A program made the position numbers and the translations under genes. A stretch of DNA of 64,000 nucleotides from Devosia aquimaris (GTDB lineage: Bacteria > Pseudomonadota > Alphaproteobacteria > Rhizobiales > Devosiaceae), in the NCBI RefSeq assembly GCF_020169335.1, contig NZ_JAIEZN010000001.1:2097805-2161804 (forward strand), given 5' to 3'. Below, in pieces: positions 46,697 to 55,026 of this stretch; position 1 is the stretch's first letter; each line of letters begins with the position of its first letter. The notes below the pieces were generated by a model that did not search any database, was not told the origin of the DNA, and worked only from the letters and a program-made list of their open reading frames with translations.

Positions 46697-47503
46697 ATGG
46701 ACATTTCAATGCCTGACACCATTCCCGCGTTCACCGACGCGCAGATCGACGCCTTCGTAACCGACGGCTTCGTCCGTCTCGACAATGCCTTTTCGCCAGA
46801 GCAAGCCGCTCAGGCCCGCGCCATTCTCTGGGCGGCCAGCGGCTGCAATCCCGACGATCGGTCCACCTGGACCCAGCCTGTCGTAAGGCTGGGTGACATG
46901 GCCCAGCCGATCTTCCAGCAGATTGCCAATACGCCAATCCTGCAAGCGGCCTACGACCAGCTTGTCGGCCCGGGCCGCTGGTTGCCCCGGGGCAGCCTTG
47001 GCACCTTTCCCATCCGCTTCCCATCGGCCACCGATGCCGGAGACACCGGCTGGCATGTCGACGTCAGCTTCGGCCATGAGGCGCCAGACTTTCTCGATTG
47101 GCGGGTCAACGTCCAGTCGCGCGGGCGGGCGCTGCTGATGCTGTTCCTGTTCTCCGACGTCGGAGACGAAGACGCGCCCACCAGGCTTCGTCCGGGCTCT
47201 CATCTGGCCGTCGCACAGTATCTCGCCCCGGCAGGCGACGCCGGGCGCTCACTACGCGATATGCTCGCGGATCGCCCGGACTGGTTTGATACCGGTCGAG
47301 AAGCCCTGGCCACTGGCCCGGCCGGCACGGTCTTCCTGTGCCATCCCTTCCTGGTGCATGCCGCTCAGCTCAACCGCGGCAACAGCGTCAAGTTCATGGC
47401 CCAGCCGGCACTGCTGCCGCGCCAACCCCTCCAGATCGAGAGGGTCAATGACGCCTATTCCCCCGTCGAGATCGCTATCCGGCAGGCACTTGGCTATAGC
47501 TGA
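46697..47503 (+). CDS. Phytanoyl-CoA dioxygenase (PhyH) family protein
   Basis: The 268-residue protein is a 2-oxoglutarate/Fe(II)-type dioxygenase of the PhyH family. The facial-triad H-x-D is in TGWHVDVSFG and the distal His in FLVHAAQ, followed by an Arg in LNRG for the co-substrate. DGFVRLDNAF near the N-terminus is also typical. Family members hydroxylate diverse small molecules and the substrate is unknown. The start is uncertain between ATG 46697 (MDISMPDT) and ATG 46709, neither with a good ribosome site. Its upstream region has the palindrome at 46564-46584. Confidence 0.82.
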   Translation: MDISMPDTIPAFTDAQIDAFVTDGFVRLDNAFSPEQAAQARAILWAASGCNPDDRSTWTQPVVRLGDMAQPIFQQIANTPILQAAYDQLVGPGRWLPRGSLGTFPIRFPSATDAGDTGWHVDVSFGHEAPDFLDWRVNVQSRGRALLMLFLFSDVGDEDAPTRLRPGSHLAVAQYLAPAGDAGRSLRDMLADRPDWFDTGREALATGPAGTVFLCHPFLVHAAQLNRGNSVKFMAQPALLPRQPLQIERVNDAYSPVEIAIRQALGYS

Positions 47504-47627
47504 TCGTACCCGCCGCATTTGACAGGCCGGAGGTCGTCCCGCACGGGAAATGGCCTCCGGCACCTTTCCGTCTGTCTGCATTCGTGCTCGATTGCGTCAA
47601 AAGACCCGCCAGACCATGGGGAACATC

Positions 47628-48545
47628 ATGATCCGCCTAGCCACTGCCATTGCCCTTCTGCTGGCCGGAACCGCCATAGCCTGGGCCCAGACAATTGACG
47701 ACCAGGTCCAGGCGTTTATCGACGCCCCCGGCTTTGACGCCGTCGACACCGTGCCGCTGGAAATCGATCTCTCCGAACAATGGCTGGACACGGACAAGGT
47801 TTCGCCCGGCGGCACCGTTGGGCCCATCGAAAAGGCGCTCTTGATCGCCACCCAGGCCATTCCATCGACCCGCACCCGCACCCAGCTCTCCTATGGCGAA
47901 CTGATCGCTGAAGATGGCACACCTGTCAGCCTGATCGAGGTGATCCACTACAATCTTGGACCGACCATTCACGATCTGACGGTCGACGAATTTGGCGCCG
48001 ACGACACCGCGGACACGGCAGATTTTGGTCTCGGCGACCACATGGCCTGGCGGTTTGCCTTTCAGCCGCTGATGAACAATTCAGCCGTCCTGATCAACGC
48101 CAGCGTGCGCACGGTATCGGACAAGGAAGCGTCGAAAGCGGACTGCATGGGGCGAACCTGCTTGGATCTGGACATGACATTCAACGATGTCGTCCAATGG
48201 ACCGAAATGGACGGCAACCTGCCCGAATGGCCGGAGGTCTATGCCGCGCAGTCCGATGACATTGCCACCCCCGCCTTCGCCGTGTCGCAACTGGCAGTGC
48301 TTGGCTATTGGGCCAATGCCGAAGCCGGCCATTATCAATGGACCGGCGGCGAACATCCCGAGTCCGTTCGCGATGACGCCTTTTACCGTTTCATCGCCAT
48401 CGACCGGAACCTGGGCCAGGATTCGTCGATCGACGTCGTCTGGCGGGAGTCAGCGCTCAATGATGACGAGCTCTCCGCTATTGCCTTCCGTCGGGCTGAA
48501 GTTATCGGCGACGTCTATTTCCTGCGGGCTTCGCGCAAGCACTGA
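47628..48545 (+). CDS. Secreted protein of unknown function
   Basis: The 305-residue protein has a clear Sec signal (MIRLATAIALLLAGTAIAWAQ) and a soluble, acidic mature part with no membrane segment. It has one cysteine pair, C-MGRT-C (around residue 172), and tryptophans in the C-terminal half. I do not recognise a family. ATG 47628 has gggga six bases upstream and is preferred to the ATG at 47616. It converges on the threonine aldolase gene. Confidence 0.75.
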   Translation: MIRLATAIALLLAGTAIAWAQTIDDQVQAFIDAPGFDAVDTVPLEIDLSEQWLDTDKVSPGGTVGPIEKALLIATQAIPSTRTRTQLSYGELIAEDGTPVSLIEVIHYNLGPTIHDLTVDEFGADDTADTADFGLGDHMAWRFAFQPLMNNSAVLINASVRTVSDKEASKADCMGRTCLDLDMTFNDVVQWTEMDGNLPEWPEVYAAQSDDIATPAFAVSQLAVLGYWANAEAGHYQWTGGEHPESVRDDAFYRFIAIDRNLGQDSSIDVVWRESALNDDELSAIAFRRAEVIGDVYFLRASRKH

Positions 48546-48562
48546 CCAGGGCGTACCCAGTC

Positions 48563-49579
48563 TCAGGCGAAGAACGATTCAACCACCGCCAGGGCTCCGT
48601 CCACCGCCGCATCGTCAACGTCCAGATGGGTCACCCAGCGCTGCTGACCATAGGTGCCGGTGATGCCCACGCCCTGCTCGTTGAGGAAGGCCATGAAGCG
48701 CTCGCCAACATCAGGGTCCATGTCCACGAAGATGATATTGGTGTCGGGCATGTCGAGCCGGATTGCCGGGTAGGCTGAAAGACCCTCGGCGAGGCGCTTG
48801 GCGCGGCGATGGTCCTCAACCAGCCGCGCTATGTTGTGGTCCAGCGCGTAGAGCCCCGCGGCCGCCAGAATGCCGGACTGCCGCATGCCGCCGCCCAGCA
48901 TCTTGCGATGGCGCCGCGCCATGTCGATCAGGTCCTGCCGTCCAGTCAGTACAGAACCCACCGGCGCGCCCAACCCCTTGGACAGGCAGATCGACACCGT
49001 GTCGAACGGCGCGGTGAATTCAGCAATCCCAACCCCCAAAGCGGTGCAGGCATTGAACGCGCGTGCCCCGTCCAGGTGCAGGCCCAGGCCATGGCGCCGG
49101 GCAATCTCGGCCACATCGCGCATATAGCCCATGGGCAACGCGCGCCCGCCAAAAGTGTTTTCCAGCGCAATCACGCGGGTGCGCGCATAGTGGCTGTCGT
49201 CAGGCTTGATGGCCGCCTCGATATCGGCCAGCGCCAGCGTCCCGTCAGCCTGATGCGCAATCGGCTGTGGCTGGATCGAGCCCAGCACGGCCGCACCACC
49301 GGCTTCGTGGCTATAGAGATGCGCCTGCTGCCCGGCGATATACTCATCGCCGCGCCCACAATGGCTCATCAGTGCCAACAGGTTCGACTGCGTCCCGCTC
49401 GGCACGAACAACGCAGCATCCTTGCCCAGCATTGCCGCCATGCGCTGCTCAAGCAGTCGAACAGTTGGATCATCGCCGAACACATCGTCGCCAACCTCTG
49501 CATCGGCCATGGCCGTGCGCATGCCGGACGATGGCCGGGTCACGGTGTCGGAGCGAAAGTCGAAACGGATCGTATTCAT
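48563..49579 (-). CDS. ltaE: Low-specificity L-threonine aldolase
   Basis: The 338-residue PLP enzyme begins FDFRSDTVTRPSSGMRTAM and AEVGDDVFGDDPTV, the classic threonine aldolase opening. It has the PLP lysine in SICLSKGLGAPVGSVL and HLDGARAFNA. It cleaves L-threonine and L-allo-threonine to glycine and acetaldehyde in the cytoplasm. ATG 49579 gives MNTIRFDFRSD; a longer start at 49606 is less typical. Confidence 0.93.
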   Translation of the reverse strand: MNTIRFDFRSDTVTRPSSGMRTAMADAEVGDDVFGDDPTVRLLEQRMAAMLGKDAALFVPSGTQSNLLALMSHCGRGDEYIAGQQAHLYSHEAGGAAVLGSIQPQPIAHQADGTLALADIEAAIKPDDSHYARTRVIALENTFGGRALPMGYMRDVAEIARRHGLGLHLDGARAFNACTALGVGIAEFTAPFDTVSICLSKGLGAPVGSVLTGRQDLIDMARRHRKMLGGGMRQSGILAAAGLYALDHNIARLVEDHRRAKRLAEGLSAYPAIRLDMPDTNIIFVDMDPDVGERFMAFLNEQGVGITGTYGQQRWVTHLDVDDAAVDGALAVVESFFA

Positions 49580-49637
49580 GGGCAGGTCCCGATTTGGTTG
49601 CTGCACCTAACCGCAATCCCGCGTCGATGGCTATGGC

Positions 49638-50618
49638 CTATGCCGCCACGTCCCCGCCCGTTTCCGATCCATCATTGGCCGCAGTCAACACATTGGGTGG
49701 CTTGCGCGCCACCACGATAATGCCGGTTATCGGCGCGCCACGGTCGAACCGCAACACCACGGTTTCGAACCGCAGGATTTCGAGCCCCGCCGCGATCACT
49801 GCGTCGCGCGTTGCGTTGACGCCGTGGGCATAACGCAGCGAGGGGCGCAGGAACACAGCCTCCTCGCCGTCATGGGCCTCGAGCGAAAAGGCCACGATAC
49901 CTGCTGGCCGCAAGGCCGGCACCAGTGCCGCCAGCACGGGCTGCAGCGCGCCACAATAGATGAACACATCTGCCGCCGTGACAAGATCGGCATCGGCCCG
50001 GCGGGCATTGAGCGCCGCCACCAGTTCCGCCTTGTCGAGTCGATCATAAATGCCCTTGCGGGCCGTTTCAGCGATCATGGCTGCCGAAATGTCCACGCCT
50101 TCCAGATGCGCCACCTTGGCGCGCAGGCGTTCGCCCATCAGCCCGGTGCCACAACCCAGATCAAGCCCGCGCTGGAACTGCTCGATTCCCAGCCGCTCCA
50201 TCTCGGCGCGGACCAGATCGTCCAGAATTTCAGGCACGCGATAGCCCAGCTTGCCCACCAGCGACTCTTCGAACTGGGGCGCATATTGGTCGAAAAGCGC
50301 CTCGACATAGCTCACTGCGGTACCCTGCCCCGCCGCAGCGGCACCGTGCACGGCCAGCTTGAGCTGCGCACCGAACACGCCGGCATCGTCCAGCGCCTCG
50401 ACATGGCGCCAGGCCGATATGGCGCCGGCGGTGTCGCCGGCCTTGTCGCAATAGCTGCCCAGCAGGTCCCAGCCTGCAGCCCAGTCGGGCGCCAGTTCGA
50501 GTGCCTGCTGCATCAGTTCGGCAGCCGCGCTGAAGTCGCCGCCGTCAGCCAGCATTTTGGCATAACCCGCGCGGCGGTCGGCGATCACATCGCCGGAAGA
50601 ATGAAACGCCTTGGTCAA
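49638..50618 (-). CDS. TPR-containing SAM-dependent methyltransferase
   Basis: The 326-residue protein has a short TPR-like N-terminal part (AELMQQALELAPDWAAGWDLLG and the next repeat). A class I methyltransferase domain follows with LDLGCGTGLMGE as the SAM-binding motif I and LEGVDISAAMI as motif II. The target is unknown; relatives are annotated as predicted methyltransferases of the Hyphomicrobiales. The most likely start is a TTG at 50618 giving (M)TKAFHSSGDVIADRRAGY, which resembles related proteins from memory. The in-frame extension further upstream is Cys/Arg-rich and atypical. Confidence 0.78.
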   Translation of the reverse strand: MTKAFHSSGDVIADRRAGYAKMLADGGDFSAAAELMQQALELAPDWAAGWDLLGSYCDKAGDTAGAISAWRHVEALDDAGVFGAQLKLAVHGAAAAGQGTAVSYVEALFDQYAPQFEESLVGKLGYRVPEILDDLVRAEMERLGIEQFQRGLDLGCGTGLMGERLRAKVAHLEGVDISAAMIAETARKGIYDRLDKAELVAALNARRADADLVTAADVFIYCGALQPVLAALVPALRPAGIVAFSLEAHDGEEAVFLRPSLRYAHGVNATRDAVIAAGLEILRFETVVLRFDRGAPITGIIVVARKPPNVLTAANDGSETGGDVAA

Positions 50619-51140
50619 GACGAAAGATCTCAGGGAGCAACGGGCCCAATCGCCCGGCGCGCGGATTTGACTGAAAACGCGGCAGAACGCAAGAGGCTTG
50701 CAGGGCCGGCACTGCGCAGGGCTGGCCCGGTGGCACCGCATGGCACGCTCGGTGCCAGCGGCGCGACGCACGTCAGCATTTCCCCTTAGTCTTGGAGCCC
50801 CCGCCCAACCCGTTGCAACGACCACGCCAATTCCAGCCACATCTTGTTGGCAGCGCCCACACTTCTTGGGATTTTCCTATCAATACTTGGCATCACAAGC
50901 GCCCAACGCCGCCGTCACTGTGTTCGACTCAGCCCCTTTGGCATGCTGCGGCGGAGTATTGAACGTCGAAGTTTTTAACGCTAAAGTCACCAGATCGAAT
51001 ATTGCGGCCGACCGATCTGAACCTGCGAACGTCCATTCGCCTCTGCTGACGTCAATTTCCGATATTTCGATATCACTACAAGCCTGGACCAATAGTGGCC
51101 CAGGCTGCCTACCAGCAGACTGCACGAGGGAACGCGCATC
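50619..51140. other. 522-bp intergenic region upstream of the cold-shock gene
   Basis: No coding region is supported. The right part is the likely promoter and long leader of the cold-shock gene, including two stem-loops near 51061-51106. The left part, next to the methyltransferase, is GC-rich and I see nothing specific in it. Confidence 0.5.
51061..51106 (+). promoter_or_regulatory. Structured leader of the cold-shock gene
   Basis: There are two adjacent stem-loops. gatat-ttcg-atatc (51061-51074) has a UUCG-type loop, and agcctgg / ccaggct (51081-51106) is extended inward by cca/tgg around an atag loop. They end 34 bases before the ATG. Cold-shock mRNAs commonly carry temperature-sensitive leader structures; this role is inferred. 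Confidence 0.5.
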
Positions 51141-51350
51141 ATGGCAACTGGCACCGTAAAATGGTTTAACGGTCAAAAGGGCTACGGCTTCATCCAGCCC
51201 GATGAAGGCGGGGCGGACGTCTTCGTCCACATCTCCGCCATTCAGCGGTCCGGCCTGAATGGCCTCGATGAAGGTCAGAAGATCAACTACGAGATCGTCA
51301 AGGACAAGCGGACCGGCAAGTCGGCCGCAGACAATCTCACGCCTGCTTGA
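51141..51350 (+). CDS. cspA: Cold-shock protein, CspA family
   Basis: This 69-residue single cold-shock domain has both RNA-binding motifs, KGYGFI (RNP1) and DVFVHI (RNP2), after [12 protein letters not shown]. It binds single-stranded RNA and DNA and acts as an RNA chaperone. The gene has a long upstream region with stem-loops and a strong terminator, and stands alone. Whether it is cold-induced cannot be read directly. The symbol denotes the family rather than orthology to one E. coli paralogue. Confidence 0.95.
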   Translation: MATGTVKWFNGQKGYGFIQPDEGGADVFVHISAIQRSGLNGLDEGQKINYEIVKDKRTGKSAADNLTPA

Positions 51351-51376
51351 GCTGATCGAGACCGAACTCGGAATTG

Positions 51377-51414
51377 GGGCGCGTCCGGTAGGAGGGAACG
51401 CGCCCTTTTTTTTT
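51377..51414 (+). terminator. Strong intrinsic terminator after the cold-shock gene
   Basis: The stem gggcgcgt / acgcgccc (51377-51384 with 51398-51405) is followed directly by nine Ts. Confidence 0.95.
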
Positions 51415-51422
51415 GTCTGGCG

Positions 51423-52247
51423 CTAGCCGCGCCCGAGTTCTTCACTGCGGGCGCGTGCGGCTGCCACCGTGCGTCCCACCAGATCGGTGAGCCCCGGCTC
51501 GCCCATCAACACGGAAAGGCCGGCGGCCGTGGTGCCATTGGGGGAGGTCACATTCTCACGCAGTATCGACGGCGCCGTGCCGTCGGCATCCAGCAGCGCA
51601 GCAGAACCGATCACGGTCTGTCGGGCCAGCTGATCGGCAACCGCATCGGACAGGCCCTGCGCCCGCGCGGCAGCCGCCAACGCCTCGACCATGTGGAACA
51701 CATAGGCAGGGCCCGAGCCCGAAACCGCCGTCACGGCATCGATCTGGCCTTCGTTGTCCAGCCACACCACCTGCCCTGCCGCCTGCAGCAGCGCATCGGC
51801 GGTGTCGCGGTCAGCCAGCGCAATATCGCTGCCAGCGACCAGTCCGGTGATCCCCTTGCCGACCTGGGCCGGGGTATTGGGCATGGCGCGGACGACCCGA
51901 CCCGTGCCCAGCCGACTTGCCAGCCGCGCCAGGTCAATGCCTGCCGCAATCGAAATGGCCAGCGTGTTCGGTCCTATAACCGGCGCCAGGCTTTCCATCA
52001 CCCCATCGATGATCTGCGGCTTCACAGCCAGAACCAGCACATTTGGCGTCAACCCACTGGCCTGGCTGTACAAAGTCAGGCCGTAGTCCTCGGCCAGTTC
52101 CTTGGCAGCCGGTGCAGGCGACGGATCGACAAGAATGAGATTGTTGGGCGGCAGGCCGGCATCAAGCCAGCCCCGCGCCAGCGCCAGCCCCATCTTGCCG
52201 GCACCGACGAGCATGACCGGCCCGATGGATCGCAATGGCGCGCTCAT
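51423..52247 (-). CDS. proC: Pyrroline-5-carboxylate reductase
   Basis: The 274-residue protein has the Rossmann motif VGAGKMGLALARGW at the N-terminus, VLAVKPQ, MPNTPAQVGKGITGL and the C-terminal signature ENVTSPNGTTAAGLSVL. It makes the last step of proline synthesis with NAD(P)H. Its ATG overlaps the stop of the upstream ybjN-like gene by four bases, so the two are coupled. Confidence 0.95.
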   Translation of the reverse strand: MSAPLRSIGPVMLVGAGKMGLALARGWLDAGLPPNNLILVDPSPAPAAKELAEDYGLTLYSQASGLTPNVLVLAVKPQIIDGVMESLAPVIGPNTLAISIAAGIDLARLASRLGTGRVVRAMPNTPAQVGKGITGLVAGSDIALADRDTADALLQAAGQVVWLDNEGQIDAVTAVSGSGPAYVFHMVEALAAAARAQGLSDAVADQLARQTVIGSAALLDADGTAPSILRENVTSPNGTTAAGLSVLMGEPGLTDLVGRTVAAARARSEELGRG

Positions 52248-52744
52248 GCTTCACCTACGGTTTCAAACATCACATGGCTCAGCGCGTCCGCAGCCGTCTT
52301 GCCGGCCCAGACCACGAACTGGAACGCCTGGTAGTAGAGATCGCAACTGTCCGTCGCCGAACGCAACAGCGCTTCGCACTGTTGCGGCGACACTTCGGCT
52401 CCGCCGGTCAGCAGGTGTGAATTGCGGAACAGCACCACGCCTTCCTTGTTCCAGATGTCGAAATGGCCAATCCAGAGCTGTTCGTTGATCAGCGAGATGA
52501 GTTGCTTGATCTCGGCGCGCCGGCCCTCGGGCACCTTCAGGTCGAAGGCGCTGGCGATGTGCAGGCTCTCCAGATCTTCCATCCAGTTGAAAGACACGTG
52601 ATAGTCACTCCAGCCGCCGCGAACCGAGATGGAAATCTCGTCGGCGTCCTGGCGCTCGAATGTCCAGTCATTGATCGAGGCAATGTGCTCAATAATGTCC
52701 ACCGGGTGAACATTGCGATCAATCTCGACTTGAATAAGTGACAT
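52244..52744 (-). CDS. YbjN-domain protein
   Basis: The 166-residue protein has the YbjN fold pattern: an N-terminal HPVDIIEHIASINDWTFERQDADEISISVRGGWSDYHVSF, then INEQLWIGHFDIWNKEGVVLFRNS and a helical C-terminus. It resembles type III secretion chaperones in fold; the molecular role is unknown. It always sits before proC in related bacteria as far as I recall, and here the two overlap by four bases. About 205 bp upstream lies a consensus CtrA box. Confidence 0.87.
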   Translation of the reverse strand: MSLIQVEIDRNVHPVDIIEHIASINDWTFERQDADEISISVRGGWSDYHVSFNWMEDLESLHIASAFDLKVPEGRRAEIKQLISLINEQLWIGHFDIWNKEGVVLFRNSHLLTGGAEVSPQQCEALLRSATDSCDLYYQAFQFVVWAGKTAADALSHVMFETVGEA

Positions 52745-52948
52745 AGACGTATTGTGTCCTGGCAACGCGTATTGGAATTGATGCAGCCCTTGGGGCGCGC
52801 AACTGTCGGATACTCAGGGAACTCAATGCCCGTACAAGGGCTTACGAATCGTCCCGATGCTCAGACCGTACACGTCCCCACTGATTCAGGGGACGCGACG
52901 CAGAGCAGGAACACCATTCTCTTGTGGATGATGATCGAGGGTGAAGGG

Positions 52949-52964
52949 TTAACCAAGTGTTAAC
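52949..52964. promoter_or_regulatory. Consensus CtrA-type box TTAA-N7-TTAAC
   Basis: ttaa (52949-52952), seven bases (ccaagtg) and ttaac (52960-52964) match the full recognition sequence of the cell-cycle regulator CtrA. It lies in the 250-bp gap upstream of ybjN-proC, beyond the end of the phosphoesterase gene. Confidence 0.55.
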
Positions 52965-52994
52965 ACAAACACTCTCTCAACAGGTCAAAATGGG

Positions 52995-53717
52995 TCAAAA
53001 CAGGCCAGTTGCATCGACCCAGCCGGTCTGCAGCGCCGCCTGCCAGGGCGCAAAGCCGTTGGCGACCGCTTTCTCGCCTGCGGCCATATAGTCATAGGGC
53101 ACCACCCGCAGGTCGGTGAACCACTGGCCACCGCGCCGTTCGATGATCGCATAGCGGGCATCGGGCGATCCGTGCACCAGTTGAAGCCCCACCGCACCCG
53201 GATTGATGATCTGCCGCCCGTCGGGCAGGCGAACGGCCCGGGCGATGTGGGTGTGGCCACACAGCATGACGGGGAAGTCGACGCCCTCGGCAAGTCGCGC
53301 GACGGTCTCGAGCGGCGGCAAGATGGTCTGCCGGTCCTGAAACCAGCCATCGACCCAAGGCATCACGTCGGACTGCGGCGTGCCGTGGCAGAGAAACACT
53401 TCGCCATTGAACACGGCCGTTGCCGGCAAATCGGCAAGCCAGGCGCGGTGGCTCTGCTTCATCCGCATCAGCGCGAAGCGGTCGACCGGGTCCAACCCCT
53501 TGTCCTGCGGATCGATCAGCCAGCGGTCATGATTGCCGCGGATCACCGGGCCATCGAGCGCCATCAGTCGGTCGGCGGCGCCGGCCGGGTCCAGCGGACC
53601 GCTCACATGGTCGCCCAGGCATAGTGTGGCATCGACACCCTGGCGGGCGATATCGGCCAGCACCGCATCGAGTGCCAGAACATTGCCATGCACATCCGAG
53701 ATGATGGCGAGCCGCAT
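52995..53717 (-). CDS. Metallophosphoesterase family protein
   Basis: The 240-residue protein has the calcineurin-like metal motifs in order: ISDVHGNVLAL (DxH), CLGDHVSGPL (GDxxxxG), IRGNHDRW (GNHD), FLCHGTP and LCGHTHIARAV (GHTH). It is an intracellular two-metal phosphoesterase of the YfcE/YmdB type; the substrate could be a phosphodiester or a nucleotide. The gene lies directly behind the UbiK-like gene (three bases) on the same strand. Confidence 0.9.
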   Translation of the reverse strand: MRLAIISDVHGNVLALDAVLADIARQGVDATLCLGDHVSGPLDPAGAADRLMALDGPVIRGNHDRWLIDPQDKGLDPVDRFALMRMKQSHRAWLADLPATAVFNGEVFLCHGTPQSDVMPWVDGWFQDRQTILPPLETVARLAEGVDFPVMLCGHTHIARAVRLPDGRQIINPGAVGLQLVHGSPDARYAIIERRGGQWFTDLRVVPYDYMAAGEKAVANGFAPWQAALQTGWVDATGLF

Positions 53718-53720
53718 ATC

Positions 53721-53975
53721 CTACTGGGCTTTGGCAGGCTTGCCCTTGAGTTCGGCCAGTTCGCGCCGCAAGGCATCGATTTCTTCGCCCTGCACCTGCA
53801 CCAGTTCGCGCAGCGCGTCAAAATCCTCGCGCTTGACCAGGTCCATGTCGGCAACAATGCGCTGGGCCTGGCCCTTGACCACGGTCTCCACCTCGCGGCG
53901 AACCCCGTCAGCGACGCCAGCGGCCTCGTTCATGACGCGGCCAAGCCCGTCAAAGATCCTGTTGCTCTGGTTCAT
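53721..53975 (-). CDS. UbiK / BMFP-family accessory factor
   Basis: The 84-residue protein starts MNQSNRIFDGLGRVMNEAAGVADGVRREVE and ends in a heptad-rich coiled coil (REDFDALRELVQVQGEEIDALRRELAELK). This is the membrane fusogenic / UbiK-type family that helps ubiquinone synthesis in E. coli by supporting UbiJ. It trimerises in solution. The start ATG 53975 is chosen because the upstream in-frame residues are atypical. It is divergent from lgt, an arrangement common in alphaproteobacteria. Confidence 0.87.
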   Translation of the reverse strand: MNQSNRIFDGLGRVMNEAAGVADGVRREVETVVKGQAQRIVADMDLVKREDFDALRELVQVQGEEIDALRRELAELKGKPAKAQ

Positions 53976-54087
53976 CGCATACCCCGTTTGGTTCGGATTG
54001 GTGTCTTGATACTTAGGCGATGGCTGCCGACTTGACCAGAGAGGCCGAAGCGGCAATGGTCCGCCCGATTGCCGCAGGAGCCAAAGC

Positions 54088-54912
54088 GTGCCCTTTCCCG
54101 ATATCAATCCGGTTGCCTTTGCCATCGGCCCCCTTGCCGTGCGCTGGTATGCGCTGGGCTATCTGTTCGGCGTCGGCCTGGGCGCCGCCTATGGCTACCG
54201 CCTGCTTGCCAACACCGGGCTGTGGCACAAGGGCCAGCCGCCCTTCAAGGCCCCCGATATCTGGGATTTCGCCTTCTGGACCATGCTGGCCATCGTCATC
54301 GGTGGCCGCGCCGGATACGTGCTGTTCTACAATCTCCCCTTCTACCTGGCCAACCCGACCGAGATCATCAACACCCTCGACGGCGGCATGTCTTACCACG
54401 GTGGCATGATTGGCCTGATGATCGCGGCCATCGTTTTCACCCGCTCCAAGGGCGGCAATTGGCTGAGCGCTCTGGACCTGATCGCCTCGGTTTCCACCAT
54501 CGGCATTTTCCTGGTCCGCATCGCCAATTTCATCAATGCCGAGCTCTATGGCGCCCCCACCACCCTGCCCTGGGGCGTGATCTTCCCCACCGACCCCGAT
54601 CTCGTGCCGCGCCATCCCAGCCAGCTCTATGAAGCTGCGCTTGAGGGGCTGCTACTGTTCCTGGTCATCCGGGTGTTCACCCATGTCTTTTACAGCCTGC
54701 GCCGCCCCGGCATGGTCGCCGGCATCTTCGGCATTGGCTATGGCCTGAGCCGTATCGCTGTCGAATTTGTGCGCCTGCCCGATCCGCAACTGGGCTATCT
54801 CTGGGGCGGCTGGCTCACCATGGGCATGCTCCTCAGCCTGCCGCCGGTTCTGGCGGGGATCGGCCTTGTGGTTTATGCCGGAACGCGCAAGCAAAGCCCG
54901 CTGCGCGGCTGA
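54088..54912 (+). CDS. lgt: Prolipoprotein diacylglyceryl transferase
   Basis: The 274-residue inner-membrane enzyme has about seven helices and the Lgt motifs: AVRWYALGYLFG, YHGGMIGLM, the signature RIANFINAELYGAPT and RHPSQLYEAALEG. It transfers diacylglycerol to the lipobox cysteine of prelipoproteins. The start is GTG at 54088 with aggag about eight bases upstream. It opens the lgt-midA-pgeF operon. Confidence 0.95.
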   Translation: MPFPDINPVAFAIGPLAVRWYALGYLFGVGLGAAYGYRLLANTGLWHKGQPPFKAPDIWDFAFWTMLAIVIGGRAGYVLFYNLPFYLANPTEIINTLDGGMSYHGGMIGLMIAAIVFTRSKGGNWLSALDLIASVSTIGIFLVRIANFINAELYGAPTTLPWGVIFPTDPDLVPRHPSQLYEAALEGLLLFLVIRVFTHVFYSLRRPGMVAGIFGIGYGLSRIAVEFVRLPDPQLGYLWGGWLTMGMLLSLPPVLAGIGLVVYAGTRKQSPLRG

Positions 54913-55026
54913 AATGCCGCCAGGCGCCCCACTCTGGTCAGAAAGCCCGTCCATGTCCGCCCCGACCCCTGGATGCGCCCGCCCTGCACCCGAGCCGGAC
55001 CTGGCCAATGACTGATCAAGGTGCTC

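Noticed and set aside
50698..51159. Plus-strand open frame in the gap before the cold-shock gene
   Set aside because: No ribosome site, Cys/Pro/Ser-rich random-like composition, and it runs into the cold-shock start; interpreted as leader DNA.
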